Positions 28,438 to 37,184 of a stretch of DNA of 44,627 bases are shown piece after piece. Below the pieces are notes generated by a model. The model made no database searches. It had not been told where the DNA came from and was given only the letters and a program-made list of their open reading frames with translations. Positions within the stretch are counted from its first letter, which is position 1, and the number at the start of each line of letters is the position of its first letter. The position numbers and the translations under genes were made by a program. The stretch spans positions 1-44,627 of the forward strand of contig JAFNAG010000002.1 in the NCBI GenBank assembly GCA_017860135.1. The letters are read 5' to 3'. This stretch comes from Acidobacteriota bacterium. GTDB taxonomy: Bacteria > Acidobacteriota > UBA6911.

Positions 28438-29586
28438 CTAACTCTTCCGCCTCACTACGAGGATCGTGATGTCATCCTGGATTTCGGCGTTCCGTGCGAA
28501 GCCGCAGACGGTCCGATACAGACTCCCCGCGAGTTGCGCGGCGCCGGCGGCGGAGTTGTGCCGGATCGCCTCGATGAAGCGGGCCTCGTCGAACATCTGC
28601 CCGTCCGGGTCCGTTGCGTCCGTAGCGCCGTCGCTGGCCATCACGAGCAGGTCCCCCCTGTCCATCTGGAGCGGCGCCTCGTCGTACTCGCTCCCCTCGA
28701 ACAGACCCAACGGCACTCCGGAGACGGCAAGACGCGTGACATCGGCCCCCCGCAGCAAGTACGGGAAGGGCATGCCGCTGTTCGCGAATCTGCAGGATCC
28801 GCTGGCCAGATCGGCTTGCAGGCAGGCGACCGCGATGTAATTGTTGACCTTGTAGTGCGCCACCAGACTCGAGTTGGCGCGGGCGAGGATTTGTCCCGGA
28901 GACAGAGCCTGCGCGAAGAGCGCGCGCAGCTGCCCGCTGAAAACCGCGCCATACAGGGCGGCGGGGATGGATTTCCCCGACACATCGCCGATCACCAGGT
29001 GCAGGGATCCCTCGGCCTCCTTCCAGTCGAAGTCGTAGAGGTCGCCTCCGACCTCACGCGCCGGATGGTACTCGACTGCAACTTCGTATCCGGAAATCTC
29101 GGGGCAGCGCGGCGGCAGGATGTATCCCTGGATCTCCCTGGCGATCTCGAGCTCGCGTGCGAGCCGCTCACGGCGGATCAGCTCCCTTCGGAACCGGGCG
29201 TTCTCGATCGCCAGGCGATAGGATTCCAGGCCGCGCTCCACCGTCATCAGCAGGTCGGGCGGGTCCCACGGCTTTACGATATAACGAAACACTTTGCAGC
29301 TGTTGATCGCCGCCATCAGCACGTCCACGTCCGTATATCCGGTCAGGATGATCCGTACGGCATCGGGGAGCCGGGTCAGGGACTGACGGAACAGGTCGAC
29401 CCCCGTCATGTCCGGCATCCTCTGATCCGCGATGATGACGGCGATATCGTCATTCTGCTGGATCAATTCAAGCGCCTGGCGCCCGCTTGACGCCGTCAGC
29501 ACGCGGTACCGGCCCACAAAGGTTCGCTGGAGCTTCTGCAGGTTGGCGATTTCGTCATCCACAACCAGGATCTTGGCTACTTCCAT
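28438..29586 (-). CDS. Response regulator fused to SpoIIE/RsbU-type PP2C phosphatase
   Basis: The 382-residue protein has an N-terminal receiver domain with acidic pocket Asp10-Asp11, phospho-acceptor Asp54 (ADQRMPD), Thr82 and Lys105 (VKPW). A helical linker (RRELIRRERLARELEIAREIQ) follows, then a PP2C-like serine phosphatase domain with EVGGDLYDF, GDVSGKS and SDGATDA metal motifs. Such proteins act in two-component output and partner-switching control of sigma or anti-sigma-antagonist proteins. ATG at 29586 follows AAGGAA at 8 bases. No sensor kinase, anti-sigma factor or antagonist is adjacent. It is 14 bp upstream of hutI and could be cotranscribed. Confidence 0.93.
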   Translation of the reverse strand: MEVAKILVVDDEIANLQKLQRTFVGRYRVLTASSGRQALELIQQNDDIAVIIADQRMPDMTGVDLFRQSLTRLPDAVRIILTGYTDVDVLMAAINSCKVFRYIVKPWDPPDLLMTVERGLESYRLAIENARFRRELIRRERLARELEIAREIQGYILPPRCPEISGYEVAVEYHPAREVGGDLYDFDWKEAEGSLHLVIGDVSGKSIPAALYGAVFSGQLRALFAQALSPGQILARANSSLVAHYKVNNYIAVACLQADLASGSCRFANSGMPFPYLLRGADVTRLAVSGVPLGLFEGSEYDEAPLQMDRGDLLVMASDGATDATDPDGQMFDEARFIEAIRHNSAAGAAQLAGSLYRTVCGFARNAEIQDDITILVVRRKS

Positions 29587-29629
29587 GGAAGCAGTTCCTT
29601 CGGTCCGGACGAGTCGAGCGGTCCCGGGA

Positions 29630-30592
29630 CTAAGATTTGCCGCGCAGTTCCCGCACAATGTCCTGCGCTATGCGTCGTGCTCTGGGGAGGTCTTCGGGAG
29701 CAAAAGAAATGGCCCCCACGACGCTGTGTCCCCCGCCTCCGTGCCTCTCGCAGAGTGCGGCCAGGTTGTGTTTGCGGGGCCTCACGCTCCATGGGTTGGA
29801 ACCGACCGAAATCTTGCTGCGGAAACTGGACTGGCTGACACCGACACAGTACGTGGCTTCGGGAAAAAGGTAGTAGGGGATGAACTTGTTGTACCCTTCC
29901 ATTTCATCACGGCTGCTGATGTCGAAGTAGACTGTGCCATCCGCGTACTGCGCGCTCCCGCGGATGATGTCGATGGACCGGATGTGACGGTCGTGCAGCG
30001 GCCGGAAAACATCCTGGACCCAATCGAGGGACATGATTTCTTCCAGGGACAGCCGCTGGAAGTCCTCGATCAATGTCCGGCCGAGTTCCGGCCTGCGGTT
30101 GCCTTCGATCACCATCATCAGCTTCATGGCCGGATCGCGCAGTTCCACCGCTGCGCGGGCATCCTCGAACTGCGCGCCGTCGATTCTGTCGGCCCAGTGG
30201 ATCAGCTCGTCCAGGCGACGGGCATCGAACGCAAAGTGCTGCCGCACCATATGAGCGATGAATTTGGTGCACGACCGGTAGTCCGGGTCGTGGAATTTCC
30301 TCCCACTCCTGTCCGCCCTGAAATGGGCTTCATCCTCAGCGCTCAGGAACGCACTCTGGTGATGATCGAACCACCAGGTCAATCTCGGATCGCTGGAGTA
30401 TTTAAAATCTACAATCGCGTTTTCATCCCCGTCGAACTGCACGTCCAGAAACAGCTGTCCGGCGCGGTGCGCCAGGCCCTCGTACTCAAAGCGCGCATCA
30501 TTGCGGAACTGCGTCCGATAAAAATCGCTGAATACGGCCGCAGAAGCCAGGCCGTCGAAGCAGTTGTCGTGAAAGTAAACCTTCATCTTCAT
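29630..30592 (-). CDS. DHH-family phosphoesterase
   Basis: The 320-residue product has the DHH-superfamily pattern. An N-terminal HDNCFDGLASA (8-18) stands in for the usual first aspartate motif, followed by the signature FDHH (Asp76-His77-His78), an inserted helical region, and a C-terminal RHGGGGHSVVGA (283-294) as in the DHHA1 substrate domain. Relatives cleave short oligoribonucleotides, pAp or cyclic dinucleotides. Which of these applies is not clear. Tandem ATG codons at 30592 and 30586 both fit; the first is used. It lies 43 bp upstream of the RR-PP2C gene on the same strand, so a joint signalling role is possible but unproven. Confidence 0.8.
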   Translation of the reverse strand: MKMKVYFHDNCFDGLASAAVFSDFYRTQFRNDARFEYEGLAHRAGQLFLDVQFDGDENAIVDFKYSSDPRLTWWFDHHQSAFLSAEDEAHFRADRSGRKFHDPDYRSCTKFIAHMVRQHFAFDARRLDELIHWADRIDGAQFEDARAAVELRDPAMKLMMVIEGNRRPELGRTLIEDFQRLSLEEIMSLDWVQDVFRPLHDRHIRSIDIIRGSAQYADGTVYFDISSRDEMEGYNKFIPYYLFPEATYCVGVSQSSFRSKISVGSNPWSVRPRKHNLAALCERHGGGGHSVVGAISFAPEDLPRARRIAQDIVRELRGKS

Positions 30593-30743
30593 AGGCCCAT
30601 TGACTCCACACAACCCGGCGCCCACGATCTCGCAGCATTACCCCGATACGGTGTGTGCCAACGTCAGGAGCAGGAAAGAATGGTACACACTACCATAGGC
30701 CCAGGTGACGCGCAAGGCTGAGCCGACAAAAGAGGACTGTACC

Positions 30744-31919
30744 TTACCGCGTGAGGATCAGCTTCGCGATTGTCTGAAGCTGCATGTGGGAGGTTCCTTC
30801 GTAGATTTTTCCGATCTTGGCGTCTCGATAGAACTTCTCGGCCGGAAACTCCTTTGTGTAGCCGTAGCCGCCGAATACTTCCAGGCTCTCGCTGCACACG
30901 GTTTCCGCCATGTGCGATGCGAAATATTTCGCCATGGCAGCTTCCTTGGTGAACGAAAGTCCGGCCATTCGCAGACGTGCCGCGTTGTACACGAGGAGGC
31001 GTGCAGCTTCCAGCTCGGTCGCAAGGCGGGCAATCTGGAACTGAACGCCCTGGAAGTTCGAGATGGACTGGCCGAACTGTTTCCGTTCCCTGGAGTAGCC
31101 GATCGCCGCTTCGAGGGCGCCCTGGGCGACGCCGATCATCTGCGCCCCGATGCCGATTCGCCCCTCGTTGAGAGTCTCGATCGACACTTTGTATCCTTTG
31201 CCTACCTCTCCCAATACCTGATCGCGAGGCACGAAACAATCTTCCAGTACGAGCTCGCATGTGGAGCTCGCGCGGATCCCCAGCTTGTCCTCCTTTTTGC
31301 CGACGGTGAAGCCCGGGGTCTCGCGTTCCACCAGGAATGCGGTGATGCCCCTGTAACCGAGCTGCGGATTCGCATTGGCGAAGATGATGAAGAGACCCGC
31401 CTCTCCCCCGTTGGTGATCCACAGTTTGCGCCCGTTGAGGACAAACCCGCCCTCACGTTCCGCGGCGCGCGTCGTGAGCGCGAAAGCATCGCTCCCCGAA
31501 TCCGCCTCCGAAAGAGCGTAAGCGCCGATGGTGTCTGTGCAAAGACGGGGCAGGTATCCCTTCTTCTGCTCCTCCGTTCCCCAGCGCACGATTGCGTTGC
31601 TGACCAGCGTGTTCTGAACATCGACGACGATGGCGGCAGACGCGTCCACGCGGGAAAGCTCTTCCACCGCCAGGACGGCCATGAAGAAGCTCCCGGCACC
31701 GCCATGAGCCTCCGGGACGCCCACCCCCATCAGACCCAGCTCAAAAAACTGCCGTATCAGAGACGGATCCAACTTGCCTTCCCGGTCCATTCTGGAGACA
31801 TGCGGGCGGATCTGCTCCTCCGCAAACTCCCTGACACTCGTTCGAAACATCTGTTCTTCCTCGGAAAAAACCGTAAGCGGAAGCGCCCCGCTCCCAGGTT
31901 CGATGACATCGTGAGTCAT
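30744..31919 (-). CDS. Acyl-CoA dehydrogenase, short/branched-chain type
   Basis: The 391-residue FAD enzyme shows ALSEADSGSDA, LNGRKLWITNGG, RKQFGQSISNFQGVQF, GGYGYTKEFPAEKFYRDAKI and, as catalytic base, Glu374 in IYEGTSHMQLQTIAK. The placement and neighbours of this Glu resemble short/branched-chain (2-methylacyl-CoA) and short-chain dehydrogenases. It introduces the first double bond in beta-oxidation or branched-chain amino acid breakdown. ATG at 31919 follows GGGGAG at about 6 bases; the longer open frame to 32111 is not family-like. It shares only general motifs with the gcdH-like gene at 17454-18623. Confidence 0.92.
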   Translation of the reverse strand: MTHDVIEPGSGALPLTVFSEEEQMFRTSVREFAEEQIRPHVSRMDREGKLDPSLIRQFFELGLMGVGVPEAHGGAGSFFMAVLAVEELSRVDASAAIVVDVQNTLVSNAIVRWGTEEQKKGYLPRLCTDTIGAYALSEADSGSDAFALTTRAAEREGGFVLNGRKLWITNGGEAGLFIIFANANPQLGYRGITAFLVERETPGFTVGKKEDKLGIRASSTCELVLEDCFVPRDQVLGEVGKGYKVSIETLNEGRIGIGAQMIGVAQGALEAAIGYSRERKQFGQSISNFQGVQFQIARLATELEAARLLVYNAARLRMAGLSFTKEAAMAKYFASHMAETVCSESLEVFGGYGYTKEFPAEKFYRDAKIGKIYEGTSHMQLQTIAKLILTR

Positions 31920-32287
31920 GGGAATCTCCCCGGCACAAAATAGTGATGAGCGTTGGATGCCTGCAGAACCGGCCCACACTTCATGGGCGGCTACGTTTAT
32001 ATCACCAGCAAGCGGACACATCCAGGATAACTTGCCGAGCCATGAGGCCGGCGCCAAACCATAAGTCCTCCGCTCGCAGCCCCTCGCAGGGAGTGGCACG
32101 CAAAATATCATTCATCTCCCGGCCTTGCCCCGACGTATAAACAAATATGGGGGGACCCAAACTGGCCCGCGGCGCCCGAGGCCGGCGGTTTGCCTGCAGA
32201 TCGTTGCAGGCAAATCTCTTGTGGTAGCGCCACTGGACGGCTTGAAACCTGGGGGCATGCCTGAATCAGATGCCTGCACGGTCTGAA
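31920..32287. other. Intergenic region with a perfect stem-loop
   Basis: The gap between the divergent acyl-CoA dehydrogenase and GWxTD genes has no supported gene. An antisense frame (32108-32596) runs across it and the GWxTD start but shows no family signal. At 32189-32214 a perfect 10-bp stem TTTGCCTGCA / TGCAGGCAAA encloses GATCGT. Short repeats of GCCTGCA and GCATGCCTGA text recur to 32280. The rest shows nothing clear. Confidence 0.6.
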
Positions 32288-32316
32288 TTGACACCTGATC
32301 GGACAAGCCATATAAT
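32288..32316 (+). promoter_or_regulatory. Perfect consensus sigma-70 promoter
   Basis: TTGACA (32288-32293), exactly 17 bases, TATAAT (32311-32316). Both boxes are full matches with the optimal spacer. Transcription should start near 32323, giving a leader of about 36 nt that contains the AGGAG ribosome binding site of the GWxTD gene. It is the strongest promoter visible in the window. Confidence 0.9.
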
Positions 32317-32358
32317 CCAGGGGTAGGAGTTTAGTCTGACCTCTCAGGAGCGACTCAC

Positions 32359-34110
32359 GTGCGTACCAAGAGATATTTGACATTTGCCACTCTTTTCTGC
32401 CTCCCGGTTTTCGGGATGGTTGTGCCGTCTCAGGCCGGACGGCTGCAAACCCAATCCTCCGCTCAGGATAAGAGCAAGCCTCCCGCACAGGCGCAGAACC
32501 AATCCACCGATACGCAAACGGCCAACTCTTCCGGTCAGCAGAAGACCATGCCGCCTGACCGTCAGAAAATGAGGCCCGCAGATCTGCAGAAGGCAAAGCC
32601 GGTCAAGGAAAGCGCCCTGAACGATTATTACAAGAAATGGCTCAACGAAGACGTGCTTTATATTATTACCGACGAGGAAAGAAACGTCTTCAAGGCACTG
32701 AGCACCGACGAAGAGCGGGAGAATTTTATCGAACAGTTCTGGACGCGCCGCAATCCCGATCCCCGGGAGGGGGGGAATGAATTCAAGGCCGAACACTATC
32801 GCCGGATCGCTTACACGAACGAGCGGTTTGCTTCCGGCGTGCCGGGATGGAAGACCGACCGCGGCCGCATCTACATCCTGTACGGCGAACCCGACGGCAA
32901 GGAATCCCATCCTTCCGGCGGATCCTACCATCGCGAGTTTTGGGAAGGCGGCGGGAGCACCAGCGTATATCCTTTCGAACGCTGGCGTTATCGCCACATC
33001 GACAACGTCGGCGATGACGTGGAACTTGAGTTTGTCGACAAGACCTTCACCAATGAATACCGGCTTGCCATGGATGCGGAGGAAAAGGATGCGCTGTTGA
33101 CCGTTCCGAACGCGGGATTGACCGAAAACGAGGAAATGGGGATCTCCAAGAAGGAAGACCGCGTCAACTACGGGTACATGGACCAGACCACTTTCCAGCG
33201 CTCGAAAGACCAGCCGTTCGAGCGCATGGCACGGTACTTCAATGTCCAGCGGCCTCCGCAACTGAAGTTCGAGGATCTTAAAGGCATCGTCACGACCCGG
33301 ATTACGTATAATCAGTTGCCTTACAGCCTGCGAACGGATTTCATCAAGCTTTCTTCCGACCGTGTGCTCGTACCGATCACGATCGAGCTGGAAAACAAGA
33401 ACCTGGATTTCAAGAGGGAGCTTCAGTTCAACCGGGCGACCGTGAACGTCTACGGGCTGGTGAGCAGCCTGCAGAACCGGATCATCTCGGAATTCGAAAA
33501 CACGATCACGGCCGAGTACACCGACGAATTTTTCGAGCAGGGCAAGAACAAACGCTCCATTTTCCAGAAGATCGTAATGGTGCAGCCGGGGCAGCGGTAC
33601 AAGCTGGACCTGATTCTCAAGGATCTGACCAGCGGCTATGTTGGCTCCATGAGTTATGGGATCTCGGTGCCGAGGTTTGAGGGCGAGGAGCTGCAGACCA
33701 GCAGCATCATTCTGGCCAACCAGGTCTCCGCCATTCCCCCGAACTATGAGCAGCTCGAGCAGTTCGTCATCGGCGACATGAAAGTGCAGCCGAATGTGAA
33801 GGGGGAATATGCCAACGGGCAGTTCCTGATCCCCTACTTCCAGGTTTACAACGTGGCATATGACCCGACCACGCTGGAGCCCTCCGTGGAGATATCCTAT
33901 CTCGTCAAGTCGGGGGACCGGCTGGTGCAGGACATCGAAGACGCCAAGGGAAGATCCGTCCAGTTCACTTCGGGGCAGCGCGTGGTTGTAGTGCGGGCGA
34001 TCCCGATCGCGGACATGCCGCCGGGGAAATATACGCTGGAGATCAAGGTCCACGACAAGATCACCGACAAACACCTGACGACGAGCGCGGAATTCCAGGT
34101 CATCAAATAG
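32359..34110 (+). CDS. GWxTD domain-containing secreted protein
   Basis: The 583-residue product starts with a signal peptide (RTKRYLTFATLFCLPVFGMVV...SQAG), then a Gln/Ser/Pro-rich stretch to about residue 85. The GWxTD domain follows, with its name motif GWKTD at 163-167, FIEQFWTRRNPDP before it and GRIYILYGEPD after it. Beta-rich domains fill the rest. The domain is typical of Acidobacteria and the Bacteroidetes/Chlorobi group; its function is unknown. GTG at 32359 has AGGAG eight bases upstream. The perfect promoter in front suggests abundant expression of a surface or periplasmic protein. The next gene on the strand is behind a 123-bp gap with hairpins. Confidence 0.9.
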   Translation: MRTKRYLTFATLFCLPVFGMVVPSQAGRLQTQSSAQDKSKPPAQAQNQSTDTQTANSSGQQKTMPPDRQKMRPADLQKAKPVKESALNDYYKKWLNEDVLYIITDEERNVFKALSTDEERENFIEQFWTRRNPDPREGGNEFKAEHYRRIAYTNERFASGVPGWKTDRGRIYILYGEPDGKESHPSGGSYHREFWEGGGSTSVYPFERWRYRHIDNVGDDVELEFVDKTFTNEYRLAMDAEEKDALLTVPNAGLTENEEMGISKKEDRVNYGYMDQTTFQRSKDQPFERMARYFNVQRPPQLKFEDLKGIVTTRITYNQLPYSLRTDFIKLSSDRVLVPITIELENKNLDFKRELQFNRATVNVYGLVSSLQNRIISEFENTITAEYTDEFFEQGKNKRSIFQKIVMVQPGQRYKLDLILKDLTSGYVGSMSYGISVPRFEGEELQTSSIILANQVSAIPPNYEQLEQFVIGDMKVQPNVKGEYANGQFLIPYFQVYNVAYDPTTLEPSVEISYLVKSGDRLVQDIEDAKGRSVQFTSGQRVVVVRAIPIADMPPGKYTLEIKVHDKITDKHLTTSAEFQVIK

Positions 34111-34132
34111 ATGCCGGGCCGAGGCCCGGCAT
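34111..34132 (+). repeat. Perfect hairpin right after the GWxTD stop
   Basis: ATGCCGGGCC (34111-34120) and GGCCCGGCAT (34123-34132) form a perfect dyad directly after the stop codon. It lacks a T-tract, so it may protect the mRNA 3' end instead of ending transcription. Confidence 0.7.
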
Positions 34133-34145
34133 GGTCAACGCGAAA

Positions 34146-34225
34146 GCCACGCCTTTCACGAGTTTCACGAACGGAGACGGACGTTCTCATTCGTGAAACT
34201 CGTGGAATTCGTGGCTGCTTTTTTT
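34146..34225 (+). repeat. Long inverted repeat followed by a T-tract
   Basis: Arms 34146-34171 and 34190-34215 match in 23 of 26 positions and carry CACGAGTTTCACGAA / TTCGTGAAACTCGTG. A run of seven T follows at 34219-34225. The unit can work as a terminator for the GWxTD transcript. The CACGAATTCCACGAG-like text suggests a dispersed genomic repeat recruited to this role. It ends only nine bases before the next gene. Confidence 0.75.
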
Positions 34226-34233
34226 GGTGCGCC

Positions 34234-35211
34234 ATGGACCTCTCGGTCGTGATCCCGACATGGAAGGGAAGAGAGCTGCTCGAGGCTTACCTCCCTTCCG
34301 TCGATGCCGCCGTGCGCGAATACCGGCAGCCGGGGGGGAGAGCGACCGAAATCATAGTGGTGGAGGATGCCGGCGGCGACGGCACCCCGCGCTGGCTGCG
34401 AGACAATCACCCCGGCATCCGGCTGATCGAGCATGACCGGAACCGCGGCTTCTGTGCCGCCTGCCAGAGCGGCTTTGAGGCCGCACGATTCCCGCTGGTG
34501 CTGCTCCTCAACAACGATGTGCGCCTGAAACCCGGTTGCATCGCCCCCATGGCCGGGCATTTCACGGACGCGAGCGTGTTTGCCGTCACGGGAAAGCTGT
34601 TGAATCAGGCGGAGGATCAGTTCTGCAACGGGGGGAAGGTGGCCTGTTTCCGGCGCGGCATGTGGAGCACGTATCAGAACTACGATGTCATGCCCGGCGC
34701 CGACGCGGCGCAGCCTCTGCTGTCATTCACGGCGATCGGCGCGTTCTCGCTGTACGACCGGGCGAAGTTCCTGGACCTCAGCGGTTTCGATCCGCTCACT
34801 GCCATGGTGGAAGACGTGGAATTGTCTTACCGCGCCTGGAAGCGCGGCTGGCTGGTGCGTTACGAGCCTCGCGGCGTGGCTTGTCATGATGCCAGCCAGA
34901 CCATGGGCCGTCGATACGGGCGGCGCTCACTCGATAAGGTTTCGCGCCGCAGCCGCATCCTGATGCACTGGATGCTCCTGCATGACCCCCGAATGTTCCG
35001 GAAGCACCAGCTGTTGATCGCGGCGCGCCTGCTTACGGGCTGGCTGGCACTCGATTACCGGTTTTACTGGGCGGTCGCCACCGGGTTGGCAAACCTCCCG
35101 GCTATCCTGGAGAAGAGGCGCGCCGCGCGAAAGACGATGCGGCGTACGGACCGGGAATTACTGGACATGCTGCAGCACTTTTACCGCACCGCTCCCATTG
35201 TCTTCCATTAG
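34234..35211 (+). CDS. Family 2 glycosyltransferase
   Basis: The 325-residue product is a GT-A glycosyltransferase. It shows the N-terminal LSVVIPTWKGRELL, VVEDAGGDGTP, the nucleotide/metal site LLLNNDVRL, and EDVELSYRAWKRGW as the acceptor-side ED motif; a helical tail follows. Family relatives transfer rhamnose, galactofuranose or other sugars to surface glycans. ATG at 34234 lies right after the T-tract of the preceding repeat, with no good ribosome binding site, so the start is uncertain. Acceptor and sugar unknown. Confidence 0.88.
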   Translation: MDLSVVIPTWKGRELLEAYLPSVDAAVREYRQPGGRATEIIVVEDAGGDGTPRWLRDNHPGIRLIEHDRNRGFCAACQSGFEAARFPLVLLLNNDVRLKPGCIAPMAGHFTDASVFAVTGKLLNQAEDQFCNGGKVACFRRGMWSTYQNYDVMPGADAAQPLLSFTAIGAFSLYDRAKFLDLSGFDPLTAMVEDVELSYRAWKRGWLVRYEPRGVACHDASQTMGRRYGRRSLDKVSRRSRILMHWMLLHDPRMFRKHQLLIAARLLTGWLALDYRFYWAVATGLANLPAILEKRRAARKTMRRTDRELLDMLQHFYRTAPIVFH

Positions 35212-35412
35212 CCGGGATTTCGGGAGCGTTTTTCTGACCCGATAACCCGCGGGGCCGAACCGGATTCAGGCCGGACCAGGCAAAAGTAAGGCGGTTCCGC
35301 GCGCGTCCGCCGGCGGGTAGTTTGCATTCCGAACGCAGCCACCCGCTCCCCGACCGCGGCGGCTCGGTCTTACCCTGCTGGCCTCGCGTCACCAAAAAGC
35401 GCGAACTGTCGT

Positions 35413-35440
35413 TTGCTGTACTGACGGGCTGCATTATACT
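35413..35440 (+). promoter_or_regulatory. Candidate promoter before the WaaE-like gene
   Basis: TTGCTG (35413-35418), 16-base spacer, TATACT (35435-35440). It lies 42 bases upstream of the glycosyltransferase start, in the 270-bp gap 35212-35481, which shows no gene. Confidence 0.5.
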
Positions 35441-35481
35441 GGCGACGGATCCCGGTCGGATCCCGCAGGGGGCAGGACTAC

Positions 35482-36243
35482 ATGGAACCCGTCACCGCCA
35501 CGCTGATCACGTTCAATGAGGAACGGAACATCGAGGAGGCGCTCCAGTCCCTTGCCTGGGCGGATGAGATCGTGGTGGTGGACAGCGGCAGTACGGATGC
35601 CACAATCGAGATCTGCCGCCGCTACACCGGTCGGGTCTGTCAGCGCGCCTGGACCGGCTATGTGGACCAGAAAAACCACGCCGTGGCACAGGCCAGTCAC
35701 GACTGGATTTTTTCCCTGGACGCGGACGAAAGGGTCAGCCCCTCATTGGCCGGGGAGCTGTATCAACTTCGCAGGGCCGGCTGCGAGCGGGCCGGGTACT
35801 GCATCCCGCGGGTTGCGTTCTTCCTGGGCCGCTGGATCCGGCACGGCGACTGGTATCCCGACTATCAGTTGCGTTTCTTCGACCGCAGGCGCGGCCGCTG
35901 GCAAGGCGGGAACGTGCACGAGTCCGTGCGGATCGACGGCGCTCCCGGCCAGCTTCGCGGCGAGATCCTGCACTTCACCTATCGCAGCGTTTCCGACTAC
36001 CTGCGGCGCCTGGAGGTTTACTCCACGCTGGCCGCTCGCGACTACCGGCAGATCGGGAAGACGTCTTCCGCCATTCAGGTCCTGGGAAATCCGCTGGCCA
36101 CGTTCCTGAAATGCTACCTGTTGAAAAGAGGCTTCCTGGACGGCTTCCCGGGGGTGATGGTGGCCGTCATGGGAGCCATATCGGTGTACTTCAAGTATGC
36201 CAAGCTTTACGAGCTCAACAGGAAACCCGCATCCGAACGATGA
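35482..36243 (+). CDS. Family 2 glycosyltransferase, WaaE/KdtX-like
   Basis: The 253-residue protein has the opening TATLITFNEERNIEEAL, VVVDSGSTDAT, FSLDADERVS as metal/nucleotide site and HESVRIDG with EILHFTYRSVSDYL. These match the lipopolysaccharide core beta-1,4-glucosyltransferase group. One hydrophobic segment near the C-terminus (FPGVMVAVMGAISVYF) suggests membrane association. ATG at 35482 follows GGGGGCAGGA. It is the first gene of a run leading into the rhamnose genes and probably acts in outer-membrane glycan assembly. Confidence 0.9.
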   Translation: MEPVTATLITFNEERNIEEALQSLAWADEIVVVDSGSTDATIEICRRYTGRVCQRAWTGYVDQKNHAVAQASHDWIFSLDADERVSPSLAGELYQLRRAGCERAGYCIPRVAFFLGRWIRHGDWYPDYQLRFFDRRRGRWQGGNVHESVRIDGAPGQLRGEILHFTYRSVSDYLRRLEVYSTLAARDYRQIGKTSSAIQVLGNPLATFLKCYLLKRGFLDGFPGVMVAVMGAISVYFKYAKLYELNRKPASER

Positions 36244-36348
36244 AGTTCCCTGTTCCGATGCGTCGCTTTTTTGATTATAGTAATGTGCCTGCGCGGCTAC
36301 TTCCCGGTAACACGCGCAGAGACAAGAAGGATTGGGAAGGACGATCTC

Positions 36349-37095
36349 ATGAAAGGAATCGTGCTGGCCGGCGGGCTCGGCTCCCGGCTCCATCCGCTGA
36401 CGAAAGTCACCAACAAGCACCTGCTGCCGATCTATCACAAGCCGATGATCTACTACCCGATCGAGACCCTCGTCGGCGCCGGCATTCGCGAGATCCTGGT
36501 CGTAACCGGCGGCAAAAACGCCGGCGAATTCCTGCGTCTGCTCGGCAACGGGAAGGAGTTCGGGCTCAGGCACATCAATTACACCTATCAGGAAGGGGAA
36601 GGCGGCATCGCCGCGGCGCTGGCCCTCGCCGAGTTTTTTGCGGAGGGCGAGCCGGTGTGCGTGATTCTGGGCGACAACATCCTCGAAAGCTCGATTGCGC
36701 CGTACGTCGACAACTTCAGGAAGCAGAAATCGGGAAGCCGCATCCTGCTCAAAGAGGTCAACGATCCCGAGCGGTTCGGCGTCGCCGACATCCGCGGCGG
36801 CAAGATCGTACGCATCGATGAAAAACCGCGGATTCCCGCGTCGCGCTATGCGGTCACGGGAGTGTACATGTACGATGCGGAAGTGTTCGATATTGTGAAG
36901 GGGCTGACACCGTCGGCCCGCGGAGAGCTCGAGATTACGGATGTCAACAACTACTACATAGACAAAGGCATCCTCGAGTACGACATCCTCGAGGGCTGGT
37001 GGACAGATGCCGGCACCTTTGAATCCCTCTTGCGCGCGTCCAACCTGGTCGCGCAAAAAATGCGGCTCGACTCGAGTGCAGGCGCGGAGGTCTGA
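36349..37095 (+). CDS. rmlA: Glucose-1-phosphate thymidylyltransferase (short type)
   Basis: RmlA couples dTTP and glucose-1-phosphate to dTDP-glucose, the first step to dTDP-rhamnose. The 248-residue product has the nucleotidyltransferase signature LAGGLGSRLHPLTKVTNKHL, the metal-site LGDNI, and FGVADIRGGKIVRIDEKP. Typical RmlA is about 290 residues; the missing part is the C-terminal allosteric end, as in a known shorter group. ATG at 36349 has GGAAGG about 8 bases upstream; the longer frame from 36271 lacks support. A weak TATAGT lies at 36276-36281. Confidence 0.9.
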   Translation: MKGIVLAGGLGSRLHPLTKVTNKHLLPIYHKPMIYYPIETLVGAGIREILVVTGGKNAGEFLRLLGNGKEFGLRHINYTYQEGEGGIAAALALAEFFAEGEPVCVILGDNILESSIAPYVDNFRKQKSGSRILLKEVNDPERFGVADIRGGKIVRIDEKPRIPASRYAVTGVYMYDAEVFDIVKGLTPSARGELEITDVNNYYIDKGILEYDILEGWWTDAGTFESLLRASNLVAQKMRLDSSAGAEV

Positions 37096-37184
37096 CAGCC
37101 GCGGGCAGGAATGTCCGTGACGGGCGTCGCATCCATGGTGCCGTCACGATCCCGCCTGTCCGGGATCGGAACAGGAGTCGAATC

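Noticed and set aside
17454..31919. Two acyl-CoA dehydrogenases as a duplicated pair
   Set aside because: They share only general family motifs; the end motifs (TYEGTHDIQ and IYEGTSHMQ) place them in different subfamilies.
32189..32214. tRNA or riboswitch in the GWxTD upstream gap
   Set aside because: The region has one simple perfect hairpin and short repeats, but no cloverleaf, T-loop or known riboswitch core was recognised.
32344..34074. Minus-strand open frame of 576 codons antisense to the GWxTD gene
   Set aside because: The sense strand has a perfect promoter, ribosome binding site, signal peptide and the GWKTD motif; the antisense frame has nothing recognisable.
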